This document shows, in pieces, positions 34,553 to 42,382 of a stretch of 64,000 nucleotides of DNA. The stretch is from the NCBI GenBank assembly GCA_000830295.1, contig CP010425.1, positions 99,927-163,926 on the forward strand. Reading direction: 5' to 3'. Each line of letters opens with the position of its first letter. Positions within the stretch are counted from its first letter, which is position 1. The notes under the pieces are model-generated. The model made no database searches, was not told the DNA's origin, and worked only from the letters and a program-made list of their open reading frames with translations. The position numbers and the translations under genes were made by a program. The stretch is from an archaeon GW2011_AR15 (GTDB lineage: Archaea > Nanobdellota > Nanobdellia > Woesearchaeales > GW2011-AR15).

Positions 34553-35170
34553 ATGGTAACAAGTAATATTACAGCACCGCAGAACAAGGCAGACTTAAAG
34601 CCGGTAACCGTAAACAGGTATGGAACACTTGATGAGCTTATTAAAATACACAGGGAAGATATAGGTGTGGGAAAGGTTGTTCCTATGCTTCCGTTTGTAT
34701 TCTTCAGAATTGGCTCTGTGAATTCTCCGCCTGATAAGTGGTATTTTGCGCTGTTGAACAGGGACCAGCTAAGGTCTTCAGAGGAAGTAATAGAGAATTA
34801 CAGGAATGGCGGCGATGTTGAAGTGCTTCCTAAGGAAGTGCTTGATTTTACACTGAGCGAGATGCTTGGGAGGCATTTGTTCCCTACACAGGATGTAATG
34901 GCTGATTACAGTGTTAGTTATGATGCTGCCCTGGATGTTGTATACGGAAGAGACGCTGACAAGCCGACAATCAAATCCAATCATGAAGGAAAAAGAATAC
35001 TTTACAGCCTCCAGGATAATCCCTTCGGAGGTAACCAGGTTGAGCTTTCAACACGGGTAAAGGATTGCCTCTCTTATATCACAATAGATGATAAAAATGA
35101 GTCGTCTGTGCACTACGGAGCAATTACTGTTGATATGACATACGCCACTGCAGGCAAAGGCGGTAGGTGA
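34553..35170 (+). CDS. unknown protein ending in Gly-Gly-Arg, candidate modifier
   Basis: This is 205 residues with no signal peptide. The C-terminal half is beta-rich and ends GAITVDMTYATAGKGGR. A Gly-Gly one residue from the end is what a ubiquitin-like modifier precursor would show before trimming. The genes that follow encode an E1-like enzyme and a JAMM-type protein. It has no clear ubiquitin fold by eye and is longer than a single ubiquitin-like domain, so the modifier idea is only inference. It is the first gene of the rightward operon with a strong GAGGGGGAG ribosome-binding site. Confidence 0.55.
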   Translation: MVTSNITAPQNKADLKPVTVNRYGTLDELIKIHREDIGVGKVVPMLPFVFFRIGSVNSPPDKWYFALLNRDQLRSSEEVIENYRNGGDVEVLPKEVLDFTLSEMLGRHLFPTQDVMADYSVSYDAALDVVYGRDADKPTIKSNHEGKRILYSLQDNPFGGNQVELSTRVKDCLSYITIDDKNESSVHYGAITVDMTYATAGKGGR

Positions 35171-35202
35171 GGCTGCAGGCCGAAAGGCTTGGGGGAAAAA
35201 GA

Positions 35203-36513
35203 ATGAATCTTCCGAAGTTCTACTTTTTTAATTTTAGCGGGATTACTATAGTACATAGCGGAAGAATCTACACTGCGAGCAGCCAGGTTTCTGATTTTAC
35301 TGATGAGATAGCAATAGAGAGCCTTGTGGATGCCGGTCCGGAATCCCAGGAAAGGTTTCCGCTTGAACCGCAGGAAACCCTCCTTGGCCTTGAAGCGCTT
35401 TATTTCATACATAATAACAGTGAGATAGGAAAGTGGCAGGCCGAGTATATGAAGAAATTCAACATTGATTCGCTTTCAGATATAGACATGGCCAACAGAA
35501 TTAAGGAATCTAAGCTGCTTGAGTTTATAGTAAAGGAAGTCTTCCCAAGGTTCGTAAGCTCAGGGAGGATAGACATAGAAGGGATGGGGCTAAATGTAAA
35601 AGCGCCCTCTGCAAAGAAAAAAAGCAGCAGAAAGAAAAGGGCTTCAGGAGGAATTGCCGGGACTGTATTTGATATAATTGAGGGAATCGAGAATGAAGGA
35701 TATACACAAAAAGATATCGGTAAAATTGCAAAGGAATTCAGCCTCAAAAGATCTATCCTGCAGTCAGATGTGCTTGGAAACGAGAGCATATGCATAATAG
35801 ATAATGAAGTATATGTGATGAGATCTGCAAAATCAGAAAAGGTCCTGGACGGCATACAAATAACTCTTGGCCCAAAAAAATTCGGGCTTGTGTATTACGG
35901 CTCCCTCAGCACAATTGAAACATCATTCAGCAGTGCGCTTGGAGAGCACCTGAAAAAACAGGCGTTCAAGAACAACCCTGTTATTTTAAGGCAGATTGAA
36001 ATCAGGGATGAACTGCTCAAAGAGATAAAAAATCCGAAATACCAGGAAGCCGGGCTTGGCATTGAGAAAACAGACAAGGACGGCACTTCATACATGATTT
36101 CCATTGATGTTCCTGAATTTGTGAACCTGGGAGAAAGCCAGAATTACTTTTATTTCCCTGCAACAAAAGTCGGCCTTCAGGTGTGGATTCAGGGAGAGGC
36201 GATAAGGCATTCAAAGAAGCCTATTGTAATGGGAAAATACAAGCACCCGTTTGTAGGGGACTGGTCATCAAACAGGGATATATGCACGGATGAATATGAA
36301 TCCAGTTACACTACACCAGAAGAAAGAATTGCAGATTACCTTAATTACGGCAAGAATATCCTGATGTCCGGATACTTCGGCAGCGTGAGGCCAAGGGCGC
36401 TGCTGAACAAGTCCACTTTCCATGAAAGCCAGTTCAGAAAAGTAGACGGCATGAGCAGGGAAGAAATAATCAAGCAATATCCAATCACAAATGTAATAGC
36501 CCAGAGAAGGTGA
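35203..36513 (+). CDS. protein with an E2-like C-terminal region
   Basis: This is 436 residues from ATG 35203, which has GGGGGA at good distance. A GTG at 35167 overlapping the previous stop is the alternative. The middle holds a basic linker (KKKSSRKKRA) and a possible winged helix (YTQKDIGKIAKEFSLKRSIL). Near residues 270-380 the order is: helix (RQIEIRDELLKEIKN), beta strands, then YKHPFV (His348) and RDIC (Cys361), then TTPEERIADYL. Ubiquitin-conjugating enzymes show the same order: helix, strands, HPN, catalytic IC. Cys361 would be the thioester site. The similarity is short and unproven. Confidence 0.55.
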   Translation: MNLPKFYFFNFSGITIVHSGRIYTASSQVSDFTDEIAIESLVDAGPESQERFPLEPQETLLGLEALYFIHNNSEIGKWQAEYMKKFNIDSLSDIDMANRIKESKLLEFIVKEVFPRFVSSGRIDIEGMGLNVKAPSAKKKSSRKKRASGGIAGTVFDIIEGIENEGYTQKDIGKIAKEFSLKRSILQSDVLGNESICIIDNEVYVMRSAKSEKVLDGIQITLGPKKFGLVYYGSLSTIETSFSSALGEHLKKQAFKNNPVILRQIEIRDELLKEIKNPKYQEAGLGIEKTDKDGTSYMISIDVPEFVNLGESQNYFYFPATKVGLQVWIQGEAIRHSKKPIVMGKYKHPFVGDWSSNRDICTDEYESSYTTPEERIADYLNYGKNILMSGYFGSVRPRALLNKSTFHESQFRKVDGMSREEIIKQYPITNVIAQRR

Positions 36514-36519
36514 TAAAAA

Positions 36520-37674
36520 ATGTCCGACCTAGTAAAAAACCTAAAAGCAATTGTCAATGAAGATGTCCATGTCAGTTACAGCCAGCTGACAATCAATCAG
36601 CAGATACTGACAGAGGGCGTTGTCAGAAAAATCTATGCAGTATACAATGTAATCAACAAGATTGAGGGCAGCATGGAGGCCTATTTCCTCCCACTGAGAA
36701 AAGAAGGGGAAAATTTCACAAGGGATATCTTCCTGCCAACCCAGTATGATGCCTCGCATGCCCATGTGCAGGTAGAGCCTGAAGCTCTTCAGGAATTTGA
36801 CAATGACAACCCCTATGGTCTTGTGGTTGACGGATGGATGCATTTCCACCCCGGATACGGCTCTGTCCATCCCTCAGGGACTGACGATGACAATAACAGG
36901 CAGGTGCTAAAGCTTGTTCCGCACAACAAGATTTCGGGTGTCCAGGAAACACTGATGAAAAACCTTGATTATAAAATAAAAGGCGGCAAGGTCATAGTAT
37001 CCGATCTTCTTACAGGAATGGAATACGGAATACCTACAGACCAGCTTACTTCACTGATAAAATCATTTAACGCCCATCACAAAAAGGGCAAGGAAGCCAG
37101 TGATGAGGACATTGCAGGCTTTATGAAAGGCTACTTCAGCGAAAAAGGCCCAGGGCTGAAAGTAATGTCCAGCTACCTGAGGGCAGAGCTGCAGTATGCA
37201 AAGAGCACAATCTTCAACGGGCTTAGCCTTGACCACGTGCTAAATCTTGACGGCACAGAGAAAGGAGGGAGGAGCAGGAACGTGTATTCTGAAGCAATTG
37301 TGCAGAATTACCTCGACGGCAAGCCAAGAGGGGATATGAAGCTCATAGAAAATATTCCTATAAAGGTAATCCAAGTAGAGAATGACGTTGCATTTACCGT
37401 AAAAGAGATTGAGGAGCTTGTAAGAGAAAAAATAGTCAAGCCGAGAAAGAGCGGGTTCTCATATGAAGTACATGAGCCTGTCAGGGAAGAAAAGGAGCCA
37501 AAGAAAGACTATGATGCCCCTGAAAAGCAGGAGAAGGTTGTTGTTGACAGAGGGGATAATTATAGTGGACTGGCAAGATTCCTCTTGTGGCTTGCCAGGC
37601 TGGCCGGCGTAAATATACGGGAGACCACAGAACCTGAGGAAAAAAAGCCAGAGGCAGAAAAGAAAGATGAGTGA
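36520..37674 (+). CDS. JAMM/JAB-type metalloprotease-like protein
   Basis: This is 384 residues. GWMHFHPGYGSVHPSGTDD holds H108-x-H110...S119-x2-D122, the zinc motif of JAB/MPN deubiquitinases. The H-to-S spacing is 8 rather than the usual 7. A following domain of ~200 residues and an acidic, Lys/Glu-rich tail with one amphipathic helix (ARFLLWLARLAGV) are unassigned. JAMM proteins cut isopeptide bonds or trim modifier precursors. Next to an E1-like gene, that is the likely role. Its stop overlaps the E1-like start by 8 nt. Confidence 0.75.
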   Translation: MSDLVKNLKAIVNEDVHVSYSQLTINQQILTEGVVRKIYAVYNVINKIEGSMEAYFLPLRKEGENFTRDIFLPTQYDASHAHVQVEPEALQEFDNDNPYGLVVDGWMHFHPGYGSVHPSGTDDDNNRQVLKLVPHNKISGVQETLMKNLDYKIKGGKVIVSDLLTGMEYGIPTDQLTSLIKSFNAHHKKGKEASDEDIAGFMKGYFSEKGPGLKVMSSYLRAELQYAKSTIFNGLSLDHVLNLDGTEKGGRSRNVYSEAIVQNYLDGKPRGDMKLIENIPIKVIQVENDVAFTVKEIEELVREKIVKPRKSGFSYEVHEPVREEKEPKKDYDAPEKQEKVVVDRGDNYSGLARFLLWLARLAGVNIRETTEPEEKKPEAEKKDE

Positions 37675-39058
37675 TAGGTACTTAAGGCAGATGATTATTG
37701 AAGGATGGGATCAGTCAAAGCTATATAATTCAAGCGTGGCTGTGGTTGGTTCCGGTCCTGTTGCCATCTCAACACTCGTTGCACTGAGTATGCTTGGGGT
37801 CGGGGATATTGATATCTACAGCAACCGCATCTTAAAGCAGTATGACCCGTCTGAATTCCTATATTTCGGGGAAGAGCCGGGAGTCTATAAGGTTGATGCC
37901 CTGGAAAGGATAATGAAAAAAAGCAATCCTGACCTTGAGGGCAATATAACAAACCTGAAAATGGGAGTTACATGGAATTTCCTCAGCGACAGCGAGCTCA
38001 TCCTTATGGACAAAAGTGCAGGAAAAACAAGGTATAACCTTGTTGTAGATGCGACAAATAATCCTTCCATTGAGTCACTTATGCTTCAGTATGGTATCTC
38101 AAGGATGGTTCCTATCATAAATGCCTCTGCAATGGCATACAAAGGCGAGGTGAAAGTAGTGACGCCTGACGGCAAGGAAATCTCCAGAGGAGCACTTTCA
38201 ACTGAATACGCATACAAGCCGCAGGACCCGGTTATGGCAGGCCTTATAGGCGGGCTCGTGGGAGAAGAGGCAAGGAGACTGCTTATGCCGCTGAAAGGCG
38301 AAAGCATAGAAGATATTGATGTCAACCTGAATTTCCTTTCAAGAAAAATAGTAGGGCAGGAAGACGATTATGAGAATCTGAACCCAGACTACAGAAAAAG
38401 TGTGCTTGTTGTGGGTGCAGGCTCATTGGGAGTGAATGTAGTGAGAGAGCTTGTCCAAAGGGGCGTAAAGAAAATATGGCTATATGATGCTGACAGGGTG
38501 GAAGAGTTAAACCTGAACAGGCAGTATGAATATACCCTTGCTGATTCTGTCGGACAGCCAAAGGCACTTATGCTTAAGGAAGTGGCTTCCCAGTACAATC
38601 CAGCAGTTCAGATTATAGCAAAAAACGAGTTCTTTACAGGAGAATTCAAATCCGCTCTTCCCGATGCCATATTCAGGTGCACTGATTCCTTTAAGACGTC
38701 TGCTATGCTCAATGCGACAGCCCACAAATATAATATTCCGCTGTTCTATGCAGCAACCTCCAAGGATGACGGCCAGGCATATGCTGTAATACCCGGAAAA
38801 ACACCCGGGCTTGATGATATCTTCGATGTAAACAAAGCAGCAGAAGAGGAGATTGTGCCCGCCGGCTGCGTTGAAGAGCCTACTCCTTCAGTAGGGACCG
38901 TGAACATGATAATGTCAAGTGCCATGGTCGGACTGTTTGATATATGGTGCGCCGGCGCAGAAGTGCCAAGAGGCTACCTGAATTACAGCAACAAAGAATT
39001 TAACAGATTTTCGTTCGTTGAAACTAATTTTAAAACGGCACAAAATAAAGGGGTATAA
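37667..39058 (+). CDS. E1-like (ThiF/MoeB superfamily) enzyme with two Rossmann domains
   Basis: This is 463 residues. Domain 1 has GSGPVA (28-33) but lacks the rest of the adenylation site, like the inactive half of eukaryotic E1. Domain 2 is complete: GAGSLG (250-255), YDADRVE (D274, D276), NLNRQ (282-286), GQPKA (K299), RCTD (D340), and a Cys401 followed by a PSVG segment where E1/MoeB proteins carry the reactive cysteine. It would adenylate the C-terminal Gly of a ubiquitin-like protein with ATP. It is overlapped by the JAMM-type gene, a classic pairing in prokaryotic ubiquitin-like operons. Confidence 0.88.
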   Translation: MSDRYLRQMIIEGWDQSKLYNSSVAVVGSGPVAISTLVALSMLGVGDIDIYSNRILKQYDPSEFLYFGEEPGVYKVDALERIMKKSNPDLEGNITNLKMGVTWNFLSDSELILMDKSAGKTRYNLVVDATNNPSIESLMLQYGISRMVPIINASAMAYKGEVKVVTPDGKEISRGALSTEYAYKPQDPVMAGLIGGLVGEEARRLLMPLKGESIEDIDVNLNFLSRKIVGQEDDYENLNPDYRKSVLVVGAGSLGVNVVRELVQRGVKKIWLYDADRVEELNLNRQYEYTLADSVGQPKALMLKEVASQYNPAVQIIAKNEFFTGEFKSALPDAIFRCTDSFKTSAMLNATAHKYNIPLFYAATSKDDGQAYAVIPGKTPGLDDIFDVNKAAEEEIVPAGCVEEPTPSVGTVNMIMSSAMVGLFDIWCAGAEVPRGYLNYSNKEFNRFSFVETNFKTAQNKGV

Positions 39059-39063
39059 AGCAT

Positions 39064-39813
39064 ATGGCAGTAAAAACAAAAACCAGCGCAGCAGATGAAA
39101 AGCTTGATAGCCTCCTAGGCTCAATCATGCAGCCTGCTGAAAGGCGCGTGGAAAGACAGGCAGGGGATACAAGCCCCTATCAGGCAATCCTGCCCATGGA
39201 CCTCTACACAACAAGGATACTTTCATCAATGCTTAAGACTCCGGCTGCACAGAAAAACCTGGAGAAAATAAGTGATATTGAAGAATTCTATCAGCTGCTT
39301 CTGGCAGATCTTTTCGTTAGCAATGCTGGAACAGAGGAGTCAAAGAAGAGTATGGAAGAGATAATGATGGATGATTCATCTTCCATATATTCAAAATCAA
39401 AAGATGTTGCAGGAATTTTCTATAAATCACTTCCTGAAGGTGAGGTTGCCGGCCAGGCAGAAAAGCTGAAGCAGGTAATTGGTGAGAATTATATCAATAA
39501 TAACAGGGAAACTATTGAATCCATGCTAAGCAAGGCATATAATACAAAAATTGCAGTAAATAACGCAATTGCAAGAAGGAGCATCATACCCAGATGGATT
39601 TTCCGCATTGCCGCCGCTGCTATCATCGGCGCAGCAGTTTATTTCGGGCTTGCAGAGCATCACCGGCAGCTTGAGTATCAGGCCCAGTACGGCCAGTACG
39701 TAGAAGATACCTATGGTGCCACATTGCCTGACAATGTCTACGATGAAATAATCCCAGATTCAATATACACTACAATACAGGATACAGTGCAGAAGCTGTT
39801 TTCAGGAGAATAG
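39064..39813 (+). CDS. single-helix membrane protein of the rightward operon
   Basis: This is 249 residues. A helical cytoplasmic-looking N-domain of ~175 residues is followed by one membrane helix (IFRIAAAAIIGAAVYFGLA, about 180-200) and a short outside tail of ~50 residues rich in Tyr/Asp. It lies 5 nt after the E1-like gene. The design matches the next, larger gene, so the two may assemble together. No family is recognised. Confidence 0.62.
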   Translation: MAVKTKTSAADEKLDSLLGSIMQPAERRVERQAGDTSPYQAILPMDLYTTRILSSMLKTPAAQKNLEKISDIEEFYQLLLADLFVSNAGTEESKKSMEEIMMDDSSSIYSKSKDVAGIFYKSLPEGEVAGQAEKLKQVIGENYINNNRETIESMLSKAYNTKIAVNNAIARRSIIPRWIFRIAAAAIIGAAVYFGLAEHHRQLEYQAQYGQYVEDTYGATLPDNVYDEIIPDSIYTTIQDTVQKLFSGE

Positions 39814-39814
39814 A

Positions 39815-41578
39815 ATGGCAGAAGAAAAAAGGACGCGGGGGGTTGTAAATCTTGCAAGAGTGGTCCAGAAATCAAGGGAGAGGTATGCTCCAAAGGATGC
39901 TTCTAAAGATCTTGCCAAAGATCCCAGATGGATGGTGTTTCTCAACAGGATAGGGCAAAGTAAAAACAGTGAACTTGCCCAGCAGCTGAAATCAGCCGCA
40001 ACTGCAGAAGAAGCTACTGATGTCCTGATAAAAGCCTATATGTCTTCTTCAAGCCTTTATCCTGTCCAGAATATTGTGAATTCAGATGCAAAGCCGGGAG
40101 AGATGATTTCTGACCTTGCGGCAATAGTCTCAGGAAAGCTGAGCAAAAGTGACCTGAAGTCTCTTGAGCATTCTGTTGTTACAGATATTACTTCAAAACT
40201 GCAGAAGGAGCATCATGAGAGCATTGACCAGAAAATAAAGGCGGGAAGCTATTCAGACAATATAAGAAGAGAAACCAGGCAGGGCATATTCAGAGGATTA
40301 AAAAGGACCATAAGCACTGCTGTAATATTTGCCCTTCTTGGCACAGCAGCATATGTCTATTTCAACGTGAGTTTTGAAGGGAGAAGGGAGGAGGCCATAC
40401 GGCCTGTATATGAGCAGGTTATGTCAGAGGCCATCGCTGCTGAAAATGTCGTGGTCCCGATGTCCAGCCTGATAAATCTTGGAGTGGATTATTCTCCTTT
40501 AACCTTCCTGCCGTATCAGGAGCTGCCGTCCTCTGCAGCTGTTGCAGAAAGGTATCTGGCAGTAACCGAGATGCCGGAAACTGGCGAAACCCCGGAGATA
40601 ACCCTGGAGCTTCTTAATGCAAAGGTAGATGCTTTTGCAGCAATCGTGTCTGAATATCCCGGAAGCCTTGAAGCCTATAAATCAGATTACCAGGTATATA
40701 TACTAAAGTCATTCAACCAGAGCATCTACACCCAGGAGGAGGTAATAGGGAAAATAAACGACATTGTGCTCTCCTATCCCAATGCTGAATCGCTTTCTGC
40801 AAAAAGGCTCGTTGAGCTGACTGAAGACTATTATACTATCCAGCTAAGGAAAACAGGAAGTGAGGCATCTGCCAGGGCAGAAACAATAGACTGGATAAAT
40901 GAAACTATAAATGAGAATTCAGGAAGCCACATCTCCTACAAACTGAGCTATATACTCGCCAATATAATGTCAGGAAACACTGAGTTCGTATCACCTGATG
41001 ATACAGGCACAATTTCCCTGCTTGATGAGATTGCCTCAGAAGCGGATAATGAAGAAGTTATTGCCCTTTATCTTGCAGGCATGAGAGAGAGCCCAATGGC
41101 TGCGTCTCTCGTGCATTATTCAGCTGCACAGCTATACCTTGACGGGATTGACCTGAATAACCCGGAGTCCTATGCCCTTCTTGAGAGCCCAATAGATGTA
41201 GCAGGCTATCTGGAAGAGAGCATTGCTCTTGCAGAGGAATATGGATCTGCTGATGCGAGCTGGCTTCCGGAGGCATATTACAGCCTTGCTCTTGTAGCAA
41301 GGAACATGGGGCAGTTTGATTATGCAACAGAAACACTGAATGCACTGATACAGAAATATTCAGACAGCTCTCCGGTTGTATCCGGCAATGCCCAAAGCGT
41401 GATAGACAATATGGATCAGGCCAGGGTTGAAAGAGAGCAGGCAAGACAACAGGAGATAGAAAACCAGTTCTACACCTGGTATGAGCAGTCAAAGGACGAT
41501 GCAGGCATAACTGATATAAAAGACGAGATAATAAGCGTGCTAAATACTGTCGGCGGCTGGTTTGGCTCTGGGGAGTGA
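39815..41578 (+). CDS. single-helix membrane protein with a large TPR-like outer domain
   Basis: This is 587 residues. The basic N-domain is ~165 residues, the membrane helix is TAVIFALLGTAAYVYF (about 172-190), and the rest (~390 residues) is helical with TPR-like pairs (AEAYYSLALVARNMGQFDYATETLNALIQKY) and ends GWFGSGE. It starts one base after the preceding stop. By topology it would link cytoplasmic components to the lipoproteins made by the divergent operon. Function is inferred from position. Confidence 0.65.
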   Translation: MAEEKRTRGVVNLARVVQKSRERYAPKDASKDLAKDPRWMVFLNRIGQSKNSELAQQLKSAATAEEATDVLIKAYMSSSSLYPVQNIVNSDAKPGEMISDLAAIVSGKLSKSDLKSLEHSVVTDITSKLQKEHHESIDQKIKAGSYSDNIRRETRQGIFRGLKRTISTAVIFALLGTAAYVYFNVSFEGRREEAIRPVYEQVMSEAIAAENVVVPMSSLINLGVDYSPLTFLPYQELPSSAAVAERYLAVTEMPETGETPEITLELLNAKVDAFAAIVSEYPGSLEAYKSDYQVYILKSFNQSIYTQEEVIGKINDIVLSYPNAESLSAKRLVELTEDYYTIQLRKTGSEASARAETIDWINETINENSGSHISYKLSYILANIMSGNTEFVSPDDTGTISLLDEIASEADNEEVIALYLAGMRESPMAASLVHYSAAQLYLDGIDLNNPESYALLESPIDVAGYLEESIALAEEYGSADASWLPEAYYSLALVARNMGQFDYATETLNALIQKYSDSSPVVSGNAQSVIDNMDQARVEREQARQQEIENQFYTWYEQSKDDAGITDIKDEIISVLNTVGGWFGSGE

Positions 41579-41583
41579 GTGGA

Positions 41584-41982
41584 ATGAGCACAATAGAGGA
41601 ATGCCTTCCTTCCACAAAATACATACTTGATTTCCAGAAAAACAGTCTTGACCCCGGAATTGAGATTAAGCTGGAAGTTCTTATCCCTGCAGAATACAGG
41701 AGAGATGAAAAACTCCACGGCCTGATGCTTGATCATAACTGCCCTATTGACAAGATAATAAGGTCGCAGGGATTCTTAAAACCTAACAGGATAATATACG
41801 AAGGCTCTTCTGATGAATTTGGAGACTACAGCCTTATTTTGAATGTCAGGGGGTCTGAGTTCTGGGAAACGCAAAAAACATACATAAGCCTGAAAATATC
41901 AAAAGGAGACGCTGAGACCGGCAAGCTGACAGGACTTATTGAAGTAGTCAAGGAATATGTGGATTCATACGGGAGAAAATAA
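41584..41982 (+). CDS. small unknown protein, last gene of the rightward operon
   Basis: This is 132 residues from ATG 41584, with a purine-rich GGGGAGTGAGTGG before it; a GTG at 41575 overlaps the previous stop. It is soluble and beta-rich in the middle (IEIKLEVLIPAEY, YSLILNVRGSEF) with a helical C-terminus. It could be a small beta-fold adaptor or modifier, but no Gly-Gly end is present (it ends YGRK). The next 90 bp hold a tRNA-derived repeat. Confidence 0.55.
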   Translation: MSTIEECLPSTKYILDFQKNSLDPGIEIKLEVLIPAEYRRDEKLHGLMLDHNCPIDKIIRSQGFLKPNRIIYEGSSDEFGDYSLILNVRGSEFWETQKTYISLKISKGDAETGKLTGLIEVVKEYVDSYGRK

Positions 41983-41984
41983 CT

Positions 41985-42000
41985 ATGGGCCCGACCAGAT
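41985..42000. repeat. direct repeat of the tRNA-Val 3' end (att-like)
   Basis: ATGGGCCCGACCAGAT (41985-42000) recurs exactly at 42073-42088, where it is the 3' end of tRNA-Val(GAC) on the minus strand. Integrated elements duplicate tRNA 3' ends in this way. Only 88 bp separate the copies, so this is at most a scar or one arm of a site. Confidence 0.55.
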
Positions 42001-42035
42001 CAATCCTTTAAAAAGCATTGATGGAAACAAATCCG

Positions 42036-42059
42036 GTTCTGTTAACAAGTTAACAGAAC
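42036..42059. repeat. perfect 11-bp inverted repeat
   Basis: GTTCTGTTAAC-AA-GTTAACAGAAC lies between the rightward operon and the tRNA-Val. It has no T-run on either side, so a simple terminator is less likely than a protein-binding or recombination site, though a terminator for the convergent units remains possible. Confidence 0.55.
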
Positions 42060-42073
42060 GACAAAAGAAAAAA

Positions 42074-42145
42074 TGGGCCCGACCAGATTCGAACTGGTGA
42101 TCTTCCGCGAGTCAAGCGGATGTCATGCCTCTAGACCACGAGCCC
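42074..42145 (-). tRNA. tRNA-Val(GAC)
   Basis: The acceptor stem is GGGCTCG/CGGGCCC (one G-T pair) with discriminator A. D-arm is GTC...GAC, anticodon stem TCCGC/GCGGA, loop TTGACTC giving anticodon GAC, and T-arm ACCAG-TTCGAAT-CTGGT. There is no intron and no encoded CCA. It converges with the rightward operon, and its 3' end is duplicated at 41985-42000. Confidence 0.92.
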
Positions 42146-42210
42146 CCGTATGGCTGAGAATAAATGCCATGTTAAAAACGTTTCTTTTTTAGGCACTGGA
42201 CACCAGGTTG

Positions 42211-42240
42211 CACTGGACATCGCCTTGTGAGGTATATAAA
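42211..42240 (+). promoter_or_regulatory. CACTGGAC element plus TATA box
   Basis: CACTGGAC (42211-42218) is followed after 14 nt by TATATAAA (42233-42240). A second CACTGGAC lies at 42194-42201. The arrangement equals that at 14362 and 54576. It drives the small ORF at 42256. Confidence 0.5.
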
Positions 42241-42255
42241 TCATTAGGGCATACA

Positions 42256-42354
42256 ATGTCCCAGGTGATGCAAATGTACGACCACAGCACAATAGAAACC
42301 CTGTTTTTCATCCAGGCAAAAAACCTGAGCATGAAAAGCTTAAATAAAATATAA
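42256..42354 (+). CDS. possible 32-residue peptide
   Basis: ATG 42256 opens a frame reading MSQVMQMYDHSTIETLF and ending SLNKI. The TATA box at 42233-42240 lies about 16-25 nt upstream, and an internal GGTGATG offers a second start at 42268. No signal or homology is seen. It is included because of the strong promoter; it could equally be a leader for the Sua5 gene 28 nt downstream. Confidence 0.3.
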   Translation: MSQVMQMYDHSTIETLFFIQAKNLSMKSLNKI

Positions 42355-42382
42355 AAAGCCATTCTTATTCTCTTTTCTTCCC

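Noticed and set aside
22187-41578. Many proteins of the two operons end in Gly-Glu (PGE, EGE, SGE), which could look like a shared sorting or conjugation tail
   Set aside because: The Gly-Glu codons GGTGAA, GGCGAA and GGGGAA contain or complete the ribosome-binding site of the next, overlapping gene. Coupling explains most cases; duplication explains the last lipoprotein, which has no gene behind it.
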